A stretch of 63,490 nucleotides of DNA, taken from contig CAJYIX010000011.1 in NCBI GenBank assembly GCA_913775315.1, positions 1 to 63,490 of the forward strand, read 5' to 3'. This document shows positions 8,057 to 17,124 of the stretch, one piece after another. The notes under the pieces were generated by a model that worked only from the letters and a program-made list of their open reading frames with translations, searched no databases and had not been told where the DNA came from. The translations under genes were made by a program, and so were the position numbers. Numbering within the stretch: the first letter of the stretch is position 1; the number at the start of each line of letters is the position of its first letter. The DNA is from an uncultured Sphingomonas sp. Lineage in GTDB: Bacteria; Pseudomonadota; Alphaproteobacteria; Sphingomonadales; Sphingomonadaceae.

Positions 8057-9022
8057 ATGACCGTCGTCGCCGCCACCCTCTACCGCGCCGGGCAGTGCGC
8101 GGGGCCCGTGTCGATCGACGCGATGCCCGAATGTCACGGTGACGACGAGTTCGTCTGGATCGGCCTTTACGAGCCGAGCGACGAGGAATTGCGGACGATC
8201 GCCGATCGCTATCACCTCCATCCGCTGGCGGTGGAGGATGCGATCAACGGCAAGCAGCTGCCGAAGCTCGACATATACGGCGAGCAGCTGTTCGTCGTCG
8301 CCCGCACCGCGCATCTCGACGGCGACCATATCCGCTATGGCGAGACGGCGATTTTCGTCGGCAAGCATCATGTCGTCACCGTCCGCCACGGCTCGGCGCG
8401 CGCGCATACCGAATTGCGCAAGGAGCTGGAGACCTCGCCCGCGCTGCTCAGGCGGGGGACCGATTACGTGCTGCACGCAATCCTCGACTTCATCGTCGAC
8501 GGGTATCAGCCGATCATCGACCAGATCGAGGAATGCGTGCTGGAGATCGAGCAATCGACGCTCGACAGCTTCCTGACCCGCGAGCAGACCGCGCGGCTGT
8601 TCACGTTCCGCCGCCAGCTCATCCGGTTCCAGCGGGTGACGGTGACGATGGGCGAACTGGTCGCCAAGCTCGCCAATCTCGACATGCCCTGCATCGACCG
8701 CGACATCCGGCCCTATTTCAAGGACGTGCTCGACCATCTGCGCCGCACCGAATCGACGACGGCGACCTTGCGAGAGGTGCTGGGGCAGGTGTTCGAGGTC
8801 TCCAACCTGCTCGAACAGCAGCGGACGGGCGCGATCACGCGGCAGCTGGCGGCATGGGCGGCGATCCTGGCGGTGCCGACCGCGATCGCGGGCATCTACG
8901 GCATGAACTTCGAATACATGCCCGAGCTGAAGGTAAAGGGCGCCTATTTCGTGGTGCTCGGCGTCATCGCGACGCTGTGTACGATCCTCTATCTGCGGTT
9001 CAAGGCGCTCAAGTGGCTGTAA
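8057..9022 (+). CDS. corA: CorA-family divalent metal transporter
   Basis: 321 residues. A large cytoplasmic N-terminal domain with the usual alpha/beta funnel features ('IGLYEPSDEELRTIADRYHL', 'HPLAVEDAI') leads through a long stalk helix to two C-terminal membrane helices. The selectivity motif of the family is visible as YGMNFEYMPE at the end of the first helix, and a basic C-terminus (RFKALKWL) closes the protein. It would conduct Mg2+ (also Co2+ or Ni2+) across the inner membrane as a pentamer. The stop codon overlaps the start of the following gene by 10 bases. Confidence 0.93.
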   Translation: MTVVAATLYRAGQCAGPVSIDAMPECHGDDEFVWIGLYEPSDEELRTIADRYHLHPLAVEDAINGKQLPKLDIYGEQLFVVARTAHLDGDHIRYGETAIFVGKHHVVTVRHGSARAHTELRKELETSPALLRRGTDYVLHAILDFIVDGYQPIIDQIEECVLEIEQSTLDSFLTREQTARLFTFRRQLIRFQRVTVTMGELVAKLANLDMPCIDRDIRPYFKDVLDHLRRTESTTATLREVLGQVFEVSNLLEQQRTGAITRQLAAWAAILAVPTAIAGIYGMNFEYMPELKVKGAYFVVLGVIATLCTILYLRFKALKWL

Positions 9023-10152
9023 CGGCGCGGATCGCGCGCGGGGTGGGCGAGATCGCCGCCGCCGACTGGGATGCGTGCGCGGGGGCGGACAATCCGTTCT
9101 TGAGCCATGCGTTCCTCTCGCTGCTCGAGCGGTCGGGTTCGGTTGGCGGGCGGAGCGGCTGGACGCCGCTGCCGATCATCGTCGACGGGGCGGACGGCAA
9201 GCCCGCGGCGATCGCGCCCGCCTATGCCAAGACGCACAGCCAGGGCGAATATGTGTTTGACCATGGCTGGGCCGATGCATGGGAGCGGGCGGGGGGCAGC
9301 TATTACCCCAAGCTGCAGGTCGCGGTGCCGTTCACGCCCGTGCCCGGCCCGCGGCTCCTGCTGCGTGAAGGGGCCGAACCCGCGCCGCTGATCGCCGCGA
9401 TCGAGGCGGTGGTGGACCAGAACGGGCTCTCCTCCGCCCATGCGACCTTCGTCGATGAGGGCCAATTGCCGGCGTTCGAGGCGGCGGGGTGGCTGATCCG
9501 CGAGGGGGTGCAGTTCCACTGGGCCAATCGCAACTATAGCAGCTTCGACGATTTCCTCGCCGACCTGGCCAGCCGCAAGCGCAAGAACCTGCGCAAGGAG
9601 CGCGCCGCCGCCAATGAGGGCCTGACGATCCGGCACCTGACCGGGGCCGAGATCACGGAGGCGCACTGGGACGCCTTCTGGATCTTCTATCAGGATACGG
9701 GCAGCCGAAAATGGGGGCGCCCGTACCTGACCCGCGCCTTCTTTTCGATGCTGGGGGAGGCGATGGGCGACCGGGTGCTGCTGATCCTTGCCGAGCGGGA
9801 CGGGGTGCCGATCGCGGGGGCACTCAATCTGATCGGCACCGACGCGCTCTACGGCCGCTATTGGGGGTGCAGCGAGGACGTGCCGTTCCTCCATTTCGAG
9901 CTTTGCTATTATCAGGCGATTGATGCGGCGATCGCGCGCGGCCTGGCGCGGGTCGAGGCGGGCGCGCAGGGGGAGCACAAGCTGGCGCGCGGTTACGCGC
10001 CCGTCGCCACCTGGTCGGCGCATTACATTCCCGACCCCTCGTTCCGCCGCGCGGTCGCCGATTTCGTCGAGCGGGAGCGGCTGGCGGTCGAGCAGGAGGC
10101 CGAATATCTCGGCGAACTGACGCCGTTCAGGAAGCCCGGTTCGCCCGGTTGA
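9013..10152 (+). CDS. FemAB-like / COG3146 GNAT-fold transferase (DUF482 family)
   Basis: 379 residues from a GTG start at 9013-9015, inside the last codons of corA. Family features are 'ADNPFLSHAFLSLLERSGS' near the N-terminus, 'AIAPAYAKTHSQGEYVFD', 'ASRKRKNLRKERAAA', and 'LYGRYWGCSEDVPFLHFELC' with 'AGAQGEHKLARGYAPV'. These proteins share the fold of Fem-type aminoacyl transferases that modify peptidoglycan precursors, but no substrate is known for this branch. There are no membrane segments, so it is cytoplasmic. Translational coupling to corA is likely. Its last 26 bases overlap the end of the convergent membrane-protein gene. Confidence 0.8.
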   Translation: MAVTARIARGVGEIAAADWDACAGADNPFLSHAFLSLLERSGSVGGRSGWTPLPIIVDGADGKPAAIAPAYAKTHSQGEYVFDHGWADAWERAGGSYYPKLQVAVPFTPVPGPRLLLREGAEPAPLIAAIEAVVDQNGLSSAHATFVDEGQLPAFEAAGWLIREGVQFHWANRNYSSFDDFLADLASRKRKNLRKERAAANEGLTIRHLTGAEITEAHWDAFWIFYQDTGSRKWGRPYLTRAFFSMLGEAMGDRVLLILAERDGVPIAGALNLIGTDALYGRYWGCSEDVPFLHFELCYYQAIDAAIARGLARVEAGAQGEHKLARGYAPVATWSAHYIPDPSFRRAVADFVERERLAVEQEAEYLGELTPFRKPGSPG

Positions 10153-11782
10153 TCGCTTCCAACCGCGTCTTCATTTCGGGGCCATAGGGGCCGAGGTCCT
10201 GCATCATCAGCTGCGGCGCGCGCGCGGCGTCGTCGACGCGGAACAGCGCGCTCGTCCCGTTGCGCCAGACGGGGATCAGCCCCGCCTCCAGCCGGCGGTC
10301 GTATTTCGGCGGCTGCACGATCCAGACATAGTCGTAGGTCTGGCGCGGGAAGCGGGCGAGGCTGACGGCGATCGGCCGCCACCATTCGCGCGCGCACTTC
10401 ACGTCGGTGACGATCTGCGACGGGTCGTGGTTGAACCCGCGCGCATTCTTCATCCGCACGGTCAGGAGCTGGCCACCCGCCATCGACCATTGGTCGTTGG
10501 CATAGGCGAGCTTGCGCTCGAGCGCGAGGCCGGGAAGATGCTCCAGTCGCGACATCTTCCATTCGTAGCGGCACGTCTCGCCGATGAAGGTGATGAGGCG
10601 CGCGCCCTCGGGCAGCTTGTCGAGCGCGGCCAGCTCGCGGTCGTAGCTCTTGTCATAAAGCCAGAAGCTGTAGGTCGTGGCGGCGATCCGCACCCCGAAA
10701 AAGGCAAGGCCCGCCGCCGCCAGCAGCGCCGCGTTGCGCATCGGGATGCCGGGCTTGGGCCTGAGCGCCAAGAGCGCGATCCCGAGCGCGAATGGCGCCA
10801 GCCGCATGTCGGCATAGGCCGAGCCGAAGACGATGCGCGGCAGCAGGACATAGACCGCGACGAGGAACAGCGCCGAGATGCTGAGATGCCGCGAATACTG
10901 GATATTGGGGTCGCGCAGCCCCTTCAGCAGCACCAGGAACAACGTGGCGAGCGTCGCCATGTCGAACAATTCCCAGCGGTCGCGAAAGATCATCGTGACC
11001 CACTGCATCTTCGCGCGCCAGTTGAACCAGTCGCCGGTCTGGCCACCGACATGGCCCCCCGATCGCCACGCGAGCATCAGCACGGCGGGCGGGAACAGCG
11101 ACAGGCAGTGGATGCCCGCCCAGACCGGCGCCTTCCACTTGTCGGCAAGCTGCGGATGGCGGTCCCATTGCCGGATCAACTCGCCGGCAAAGGCGAGCAC
11201 GCCGAGCAGCCCCCAGCCATAGGTATGGCAGACCCACAGGATCAGTCCGATCGGCACGAAGAGGACGGCGCGCAGCTTCAGCCGGCCCAGCCGCGCGAGC
11301 CGCAGCCACAGCGCAAAGGCATTGAGTGCCAGCGCCATCGCCAGCGCGAAATTGACGAAGCCGAAATGGAAGGGGAAGCTGTAGACGATCGGCAGCGCGA
11401 ACAGCGCGGTGGCGGGGATGCGGCCATGCACCTCGCGCGCGATCCAGAGCAGGCCGGTCGCGGTCAGCACCGGCGTCATCAGCACGATCAGCTTGACCGC
11501 GAGCTCCAGCCCCATGATCGGCTCGAGCGGGACGATGAGCAGGTCGATGCCGAGATTGCCGATCAGCTGCCAGTCGAAATTATACCAGTCGGCCAGCCAC
11601 GGCACCTGTCCGTGCGCGAGCTGAACGCGGTAGCGGCCCATGTGCCCCGGCAGGTCGACCAGCGGCGGGATGTCGGGCCAGATCAGCGGCACCGCCGCGA
11701 GCAGCGCCATCGCCGCCACGAACCAGCGCGTCTGCCACCACCGAAGCGGTTCCTGCCCCGCGCCCTGCCCGTGCCCCTGCAT
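10127..11782 (-). CDS. Polytopic membrane protein of unassigned family (paralog A)
   Basis: 551 residues, about ten membrane helices and a C-terminal soluble part of about 160 residues. Motifs shared with the next gene upstream are 'PPLVDLPGHMGRY' after the first helix, 'IGNLGIDL', 'GFVNFALAMALALNAFAL', 'HTYGWGLLGVLAFA', 'NWRAKMQWVTMIFRDRW', 'YADMRLAPFALGI' and in the tail 'CRYEWKMSRLEHLPGLA' and 'WSMAGGQLL'. The acidic and aromatic residues in the first periplasmic loop and the soluble tail recall GT-C-type lipid-linked glycosyltransferases, which is inference only. Last gene of a three-gene operon, 9 bases after paralog B. Its 3' end overlaps the convergent FemAB-like gene. Confidence 0.65.
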   Translation of the reverse strand: MQGHGQGAGQEPLRWWQTRWFVAAMALLAAVPLIWPDIPPLVDLPGHMGRYRVQLAHGQVPWLADWYNFDWQLIGNLGIDLLIVPLEPIMGLELAVKLIVLMTPVLTATGLLWIAREVHGRIPATALFALPIVYSFPFHFGFVNFALAMALALNAFALWLRLARLGRLKLRAVLFVPIGLILWVCHTYGWGLLGVLAFAGELIRQWDRHPQLADKWKAPVWAGIHCLSLFPPAVLMLAWRSGGHVGGQTGDWFNWRAKMQWVTMIFRDRWELFDMATLATLFLVLLKGLRDPNIQYSRHLSISALFLVAVYVLLPRIVFGSAYADMRLAPFALGIALLALRPKPGIPMRNAALLAAAGLAFFGVRIAATTYSFWLYDKSYDRELAALDKLPEGARLITFIGETCRYEWKMSRLEHLPGLALERKLAYANDQWSMAGGQLLTVRMKNARGFNHDPSQIVTDVKCAREWWRPIAVSLARFPRQTYDYVWIVQPPKYDRRLEAGLIPVWRNGTSALFRVDDAARAPQLMMQDLGPYGPEMKTRLEAINRANRAS

Positions 11783-11791
11783 CGCGCGTCC

Positions 11792-13312
11792 TTAGCGGGT
11801 GGGGGCGGGTTGCGACAAGCGGCTCACCGCACGCTCTGTCGCAATGCGGTAAAGCGTTGAGGGGCCCTCATTCGCCGCCCGGATCACGTCGGGGGCAAGG
11901 CGGGGGCGGGCGGGAAACCCGATCGTCCAGACGTGCGTGAACACGCGGCGATCGGCATCGCGCACCGCCGCGGCGAAGTCGGTGGGCGCATATTCGCAAG
12001 CCTTCGGATAGACGAGCTGCGAGGGGTCGCGGTCATAGGGCGCGGCAAGCGGATGACGGTGGGCGAGCAATTGCTGCCCGGCGATCGTCCACTGGCCGTT
12101 GTCGAAGATGTCGCGCCGCACCTCCGCGATGCCCGCCAGATGCCCCAGCCGGTCGGACGACCAGTCGGACGCGCAGGGCTCGTTCACCAGCACGAGCACC
12201 GCCGCGCCGCGCGGAATGGCGGGGACGATGCGGAGTGCCGCCTCCTGCCGCTCCGCGACGATCGCGAAGCTCGCCGTCGTGGCGGCCGTGCGGACGAGGA
12301 GGAAGGCGAGCCCGACCAGCAGCAGCCTGGCGGCGAGCCGCGGCTCGGCCACGCGCACCGCGATCAGCGCGACGGCGAGCGCCGGCGCCAGCATCCGCAT
12401 GTCGACATAGGCCCCGCCGAGCGCGAGCCGCGGCAGCAGGGCGAACGCCGCGACGAGGATAACTACCACCGCGCCCAGCACCGGATCGAAGCGGAACGCG
12501 CGGTGGCGGATCGCCGTCCAGAGCAGCCCGGCGATCAGGATCGCGCTGGCGACGTCGAACCATTTCCACCGGTCGCGCAGCAGCCCGGCCACCCAGACCG
12601 CCTTCGCCCGCCAGTCCCAGGCGAGCGGCTGCGCCTCCCCGCCATGACCGCCGACCATCGCGAGGATCGGCAGCGCGAGGGGAAGGCAGCTTAGGCCCGC
12701 CTCGATCAGGGCACGGGGCCAGGAGCGCCCCCGCTCGCGCCGCAGCGCGGTGTCACTTGCAAAGGCGGCGAGCCCGAACAGCCCCCATCCGAAGCTGTGC
12801 GCGACCCACAGGGCACAGGCCGCGGGGGTCAGCAGCAACAGGCGGAGCGCCGGACGCTCCGCCATCGCGATCCACGCCGTTAGCGCCCAGAGCGCGAGCG
12901 CGGCGGCCAGCGCGAAATTGACGAAGCCGAGCTGGAACGCCTGTCCGTACGCCAGCGTCGCGGCGAACCCGATCAGCGGCGGCACGCGCAGCCGGCGAAC
13001 CCGCGCGAGCATCATCTGCCCGCCGACGAACAGCGCGGGGATCAGGATGACGATCGCCTTGGCCGCCGCCTCCGCCCCGATCACGCGCGCCAGCACGATC
13101 GCGGGCAGGTCGACGCCGAGATTGCCGACGAGTGCCCATTCGTAGCGCCAGTGCGCCTGAAGCGCGGGCGACCGCGCGAGCGCGGCGGCGATGTGATAGC
13201 GCCCGATATGGCCTGGCAGGTCGTTGAGCGGCGGGATCGCGGGCCAGAGCAACGGCACGACCGCGCACGCGAGCAGCAGGAACGCGATCCGGCGGGTTGG
13301 TATGTCTGTCAT
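11792..13312 (-). CDS. Polytopic membrane protein of unassigned family (paralog B)
   Basis: 506 residues with the same architecture as the downstream neighbour: many membrane helices, then a C-terminal soluble domain. Shared motifs are 'PPLNDLPGHIGRY', 'VGNLGVDL', 'GFVNFALAAALALWAL', 'HSFGWGLFGLAAFA', 'DWRAKAVWVAGLLRDRW', 'YVDMRMLAPALAV', and 'CASDWSSDRLGHLAGIA' with 'WTIAGQQLL'. The paired Cys/Trp and Arg/His/Leu residues in the tail are the same in both paralogs. I chose the ATG at 13310-13312 because it overlaps the preceding stop codon as ATGA; an upstream opening of 14 codons is less likely. Possible GT-C-like transferase or its partner; the substrate is unknown. Confidence 0.65.
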   Translation of the reverse strand: MTDIPTRRIAFLLLACAVVPLLWPAIPPLNDLPGHIGRYHIAAALARSPALQAHWRYEWALVGNLGVDLPAIVLARVIGAEAAAKAIVILIPALFVGGQMMLARVRRLRVPPLIGFAATLAYGQAFQLGFVNFALAAALALWALTAWIAMAERPALRLLLLTPAACALWVAHSFGWGLFGLAAFASDTALRRERGRSWPRALIEAGLSCLPLALPILAMVGGHGGEAQPLAWDWRAKAVWVAGLLRDRWKWFDVASAILIAGLLWTAIRHRAFRFDPVLGAVVVILVAAFALLPRLALGGAYVDMRMLAPALAVALIAVRVAEPRLAARLLLVGLAFLLVRTAATTASFAIVAERQEAALRIVPAIPRGAAVLVLVNEPCASDWSSDRLGHLAGIAEVRRDIFDNGQWTIAGQQLLAHRHPLAAPYDRDPSQLVYPKACEYAPTDFAAAVRDADRRVFTHVWTIGFPARPRLAPDVIRAANEGPSTLYRIATERAVSRLSQPAPTR

Positions 13313-14943
13313 CGCAGCCGCCAGACGTTCGCGACGCCGGTCGGCTGCAGCCATGCCGGCGCATTCTCCCCGACCAGTACTGCGCCGACGCCGCGATTGG
13401 TCCGCATCGCCGAAAGAGCAGCGGGACAGGCGACAACGTAATCGACGCGCAGGTCTCGGACGATCGCCCGCGCCGCTCCCTCATTGCCCGCGAACAGGCG
13501 ATAGCTCGCGAGATTACCCGCGGCATTGCGATGATAGGGCGCGGCGATCGCGTGGTGGCGCGTCGCGACGAGCAGCCAGGGACCAAGGTCGACGGGGCCG
13601 AGCACGCGGCCGGGCGGAAGCGCGGCCATCGCGCGCGCCTGATCGATCCCGTCGCAGCGCGAGCCGGCGGGCGGCGCCGTGCGGACGGGCAGCGCGGCGG
13701 CGGCGATCGGCCAGACGATGCCCGCCCCCGCCACCCAGACCGGCAACGCGGCCAGCGGCGACACGCCGCGCGCGCGATCGAGCGAGAGGGCGATCAGCGG
13801 GGGCGCCAGCGCCGCCGCGGCATAGGCGCCGCGCAGCTGCAACAACGCGATGCCGAGGCCCGCGGCAACCAGCGCCGCGATCGTCAGCGCCGGTCGGTGG
13901 CGCGCGGTCAGGGCGGCGGCGACCAGACCCACGACCCCGACCCCGACATAGCCGATCGCCCAGCGCGGATCGGCGGCGAAGAGCGGCTGCGCCTCGCCCA
14001 CCTGCGTCAGCCAGACCCTAGCCAGCGCCGGATCGACCGCGCCATAGGGCGAGAAGCAAGCGGGAACGAACCACGCGATGCCGGCCACCGCCGCTCCGCC
14101 CGTCGCAAGGGCGGCGATCAGGCGCGCTCGCGGTGAGAACAGCCGCTTCCCACCAAGCGCAAGCAGAAGCAGCGCCGCCGCGCTGATCGACCCCGCCCGC
14201 CAGCTCGCGCGCGCAAAGCCGTCGCACGGCGCGCTGGCCCAGTCGCCGGGCGCGAAGACCATCGCCAGCAGCGCGAGGCCAAAGAAGAGCGCGACCGCCA
14301 TCGCCAGCAGGCGCGGGCCGGGCGTGCGCGCCCATTGCAACACCGCAATGCCGATTCCAACCGCCAGCATCGGCGCGGTTTCCATGCCGATGCCGAGCGA
14401 CAGCGCCGCCGCCACGCCCGCGGCGATGCCGCCCGCCCGCTTCCGCCGCGCGACGAGGCCGAGCGCGAACAGCGCCAGCAGCACCATCTGGAGCCCGTGA
14501 TGATCGATCCGCCCCGGCGCGAACAGCGTCGTCGCCGGATAGGCGAGCGCGGCGAGGATCGCGGCGTCGATCGGCCGCGCGCCGACCGCTCGCGCCAGCC
14601 GGGCAGTGACGAACAGGAAACCGGCGAACAGCAGCGCGGGCCAGAGGATCAGCATCGTGGCTTCGCCAAGGCCCGCCCTCAGCATCGCCGCGGGAATCAG
14701 GTCGGGCAGCCGCGACCAGTGCATCGCGACGCCTTCGACGCCGATCCGGACCTGGCCAAGGTCGCCGAACGCCTGTCCGCCCAGCCAATCGCGGATCTGC
14801 TGCAACCGCACCGCATCGTCGCCGTCGGGCAGTGCGAGCCGGGCGAGGTCGGCGCGGCGCACCCACCACCAGCCGAGCGTCATCACGCCCGCCAGCCCGC
14901 TCGCCAACGTCAGGTCGCGCGCGATCGGCGCCGGGGTATCCAT
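13309..14943 (-). CDS. Polytopic membrane protein, possible GT-C / oligosaccharyltransferase-like enzyme
   Basis: 544 residues, about a dozen membrane helices. After the first helix there is a periplasmic loop with 'DGDDAVRLQQIRDWLGG' and 'MHWSRLPDLIPAA'. An acidic motif at this place followed by an aromatic/His-Trp segment is how STT3/PglB-type and related GT-C enzymes begin, with the Asp pair as candidate metal or catalytic residues. A second motif, 'FAPGRIDHHGLQM', lies in the second large loop. The C-terminal 100 residues contain two Cys residues. First gene of the operon with paralogs B and A (ATGA overlap with B). The first codons follow the promoter-proximal gap after the aquaporin gene. 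The assignment is by loop pattern only. Confidence 0.6.
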   Translation of the reverse strand: MDTPAPIARDLTLASGLAGVMTLGWWWVRRADLARLALPDGDDAVRLQQIRDWLGGQAFGDLGQVRIGVEGVAMHWSRLPDLIPAAMLRAGLGEATMLILWPALLFAGFLFVTARLARAVGARPIDAAILAALAYPATTLFAPGRIDHHGLQMVLLALFALGLVARRKRAGGIAAGVAAALSLGIGMETAPMLAVGIGIAVLQWARTPGPRLLAMAVALFFGLALLAMVFAPGDWASAPCDGFARASWRAGSISAAALLLLALGGKRLFSPRARLIAALATGGAAVAGIAWFVPACFSPYGAVDPALARVWLTQVGEAQPLFAADPRWAIGYVGVGVVGLVAAALTARHRPALTIAALVAAGLGIALLQLRGAYAAAALAPPLIALSLDRARGVSPLAALPVWVAGAGIVWPIAAAALPVRTAPPAGSRCDGIDQARAMAALPPGRVLGPVDLGPWLLVATRHHAIAAPYHRNAAGNLASYRLFAGNEGAARAIVRDLRVDYVVACPAALSAMRTNRGVGAVLVGENAPAWLQPTGVANVWRLR

Positions 14944-14988
14944 GCGCCCCCGCGTAAGGGGCGCATGGTTAATTCCGCGTATCGACGC

Positions 14989-15789
14989 TCAGCGCGCTTC
15001 CTCGGCCATCCGCTCGATCGGCATGTCGCCGATCGGCCCGGGCGAGACATCGGCGTCGCGGTGCGCGAACAGCCAGCGACCGGCAAGGCCCGCCACCACC
15101 GCACCCGCGATCGGCGCGACCCAGAACAGCCAGAGCTGCTGGAGCGCCCAGCCGCCGACCAACAGCGCCGGCCCGGTGCTGCGCGCCGGATTGACCGAGG
15201 TGTTGGTGACCGGGATCGAGACGAGGTGGATCAGCGCGAGCGCCAGCCCGATCGCCAGCGGCGCGAACGGCATCGGCGACCGCTCGTCGGTCGCGCCGAG
15301 GATGACGATAAGGAATCCGGCGGTCAGCAGCGCCTCGGTCACGAAGCTTGCCGCGAGCGTATAGCCGCCCGGCGAATGCGCACCGTACCCGTTGGCGGCA
15401 AAGCCGCTGGCGACGAGGTCGAAGCCCGGATGCCCGCCCGCGATCACCGCCAGCACGCCCGCACCCGCGATCGCGCCGACGAGCTGTGCGGCGACGTAGC
15501 CGGGCACGTCGTGAACGGGGAACCGCCCGGCGACTGCCAGCCCGATGCTGACCGCCGGGTTGAAATGCCCGCCCGAGATGAACCCGACCGCGAACGCCAT
15601 CGTGAACACCGTAAGGCTGAAGGCGAGCGAGACGCCCAAGAGCCCGATCGACCCCGGCACGTCCGCGCCCGCCGCCAGGACCGCGGCGCCGCAGCCGCCG
15701 AGCACCAGCCAGAACGCGCCCGTCGCCTCTGCCGCCAGTCGCCGCGCCGCCGCGATCGGGCGGGGGCGCGGATTGAGTTCGCTTGCCAT
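14989..15789 (-). CDS. aqpZ: Aquaporin Z-type water channel
   Basis: 266 residues, six membrane helices plus two half-helices. Both NPA-type boxes are present: '[13 protein letters not shown]' in the first half and '[17 protein letters not shown]' in the second, where NPA is followed by the Arg of the selectivity filter. The phrase '[16 protein letters not shown]'-like start ([16 protein letters not shown]) is typical for AqpZ rather than for glycerol facilitators. The ATG at 15787-15789 has a GGAGGAAAAG ribosome site. It lies 45 bases upstream of the three-gene membrane operon on the same strand, so it may share a transcript. It is divergent from the D-amino-acid operon. Confidence 0.93.
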   Translation of the reverse strand: MASELNPRPRPIAAARRLAAEATGAFWLVLGGCGAAVLAAGADVPGSIGLLGVSLAFSLTVFTMAFAVGFISGGHFNPAVSIGLAVAGRFPVHDVPGYVAAQLVGAIAGAGVLAVIAGGHPGFDLVASGFAANGYGAHSPGGYTLAASFVTEALLTAGFLIVILGATDERSPMPFAPLAIGLALALIHLVSIPVTNTSVNPARSTGPALLVGGWALQQLWLFWVAPIAGAVVAGLAGRWLFAHRDADVSPGPIGDMPIERMAEEAR

Positions 15790-15954
15790 GCTTTTCCTCC
15801 GGTTGCGCCCGCGTGACGGGCGTCGAAGATTGCGGGCGGCCTAACCCATGTTACCGCCCCGCCGTTCCTGGTGTCTTTGCAGGGGGTACATGGTGCGGAG
15901 CGACCCGGTGGCGTGCCGGTGGACGTGGCCCCGGCGCTCGATTAGCCTCGAGCG

Positions 15955-17124
15955 ATGCCGCTGCCCCTCCTGCTCGCGCTCGCCCTTTCACAGGAAGCTG
16001 CGCCTCTGCCGCCCGCCGAACCCGTTGCCGGCGCGCGCGTCGTGGTCGCGGGGGACAAGGTGGTCGCCGCACAGGCGGCGGGGCTGGCCGACTTGGCAGC
16101 CGGACGCCGTGCGACCCCCGACGATCCGGTCCGCGTCGCCTCGATCTCGAAGCTGGTCGTCGCGATCGGGGTGATGCGGTTGGTCGAGGCGGGGAAGCTC
16201 GACCTGGACGCGGATGTATCCACGCTGCTCGGCTGGCGGCTGCGGCACCCGCAATTCCCGGACACGCCGATCACGCTGCGGCTGCTGCTCTCGCACCGAT
16301 CGGGGCTGGCCGACGGCATCGACTATGTGTTGCCGCTCGATGCCGACCTGCGCACCGCGCTCGCCGATCGGAAGGCGTGGGGGGCGCAGGCGCCGGGCGG
16401 CTATTTCCGCTACGCCAATATCGGCTTCCCGGTCGTCGCATCGGTGATGGAGCGCGCGACGGGCGAACGTTTCGACCGGCTGATGGATCGGCTGGTGCTG
16501 AAACCGCTCGGCATCGCCGGCTGCTATCAATGGGACGCGTGCGACGCCGCCATCGCGGCGCGCGCCGTGGTGCTGGTCGAGCCGGACGGCACGCCGATCC
16601 GCGACGACAATCGCGGCATCAAGCCGGCCTGCTCGGTCACCCCCGCGCGCAACGGATCGTGTGCATTGACCGGATGGGAAGCGGGGCGCAACGGCGCGAT
16701 CTTCTCGCCGCAGGGGGGCCTGCGCATCTCGGCACAGGGGCTGGCGAAGATCGGGCGGCTGATCGCGGGGGGCGGCAGCGTGGATGGCGTGCGGCTGCTC
16801 TCGCCCGCCTCGGTGAAGGCGATGACGACCCCCGCCTGGACTTATGACGGCAAGAATGGCGAGACCGAGGGCGGGCTCTATTGCCGCTATGGCCTTGGCG
16901 TCATGTTCACCGGCAGCGGGATCGACGGTTGCCCCGACGACCTGTTCGGCGACGGTCGCCCGCGTATGGGCCATGCGGGGGAGGCGTATCGACTGCGCTC
17001 GGGCCTGTGGGTCGGGGCGGACGACGGCGTGACCGCCTATTGGGCGACGGGGATCGCGCAGGACGCAGCCCTCGGCACCTCGGGCTATTCGGCGATCGAG
17101 GAACGACTGGCGCGCGGCAAATGA
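15955..17124 (+). CDS. Secreted serine hydrolase of the beta-lactamase/DD-peptidase family
   Basis: 389 residues. A short signal peptide (MPLPLLLALALSQEAA) suggests export. The catalytic set of class C beta-lactamase-like hydrolases is visible: S63-x-x-K66 in 'VASISKLV' and the Tyr-x-Asn motif Y153-A-N155 in 'YFRYANIGF'. A 'LLSHRSGL' segment typical of the family lies between them. Such enzymes act as DD-peptidases, D-aminopeptidases or esterases. It is the first gene of six genes whose junctions all overlap by 4 bases (ATGA with dgcN-like), so a role in freeing D-amino acids or peptides from murein is inferred. The 165-base gap to aqpZ must contain the operon promoter; I see no clear -35/-10 pair. 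Confidence 0.85.
   Translation: MPLPLLLALALSQEAAPLPPAEPVAGARVVVAGDKVVAAQAAGLADLAAGRRATPDDPVRVASISKLVVAIGVMRLVEAGKLDLDADVSTLLGWRLRHPQFPDTPITLRLLLSHRSGLADGIDYVLPLDADLRTALADRKAWGAQAPGGYFRYANIGFPVVASVMERATGERFDRLMDRLVLKPLGIAGCYQWDACDAAIAARAVVLVEPDGTPIRDDNRGIKPACSVTPARNGSCALTGWEAGRNGAIFSPQGGLRISAQGLAKIGRLIAGGGSVDGVRLLSPASVKAMTTPAWTYDGKNGETEGGLYCRYGLGVMFTGSGIDGCPDDLFGDGRPRMGHAGEAYRLRSGLWVGADDGVTAYWATGIAQDAALGTSGYSAIEERLARGK

Noticed and set aside
15801-15822. CGCCCG-CGTGA-CGGGCG inverted repeat between aqpZ and the D-amino-acid operon
   Set aside because: A six-base GC stem is common by chance in this composition and has no second copy nearby, so I do not call it an operator.
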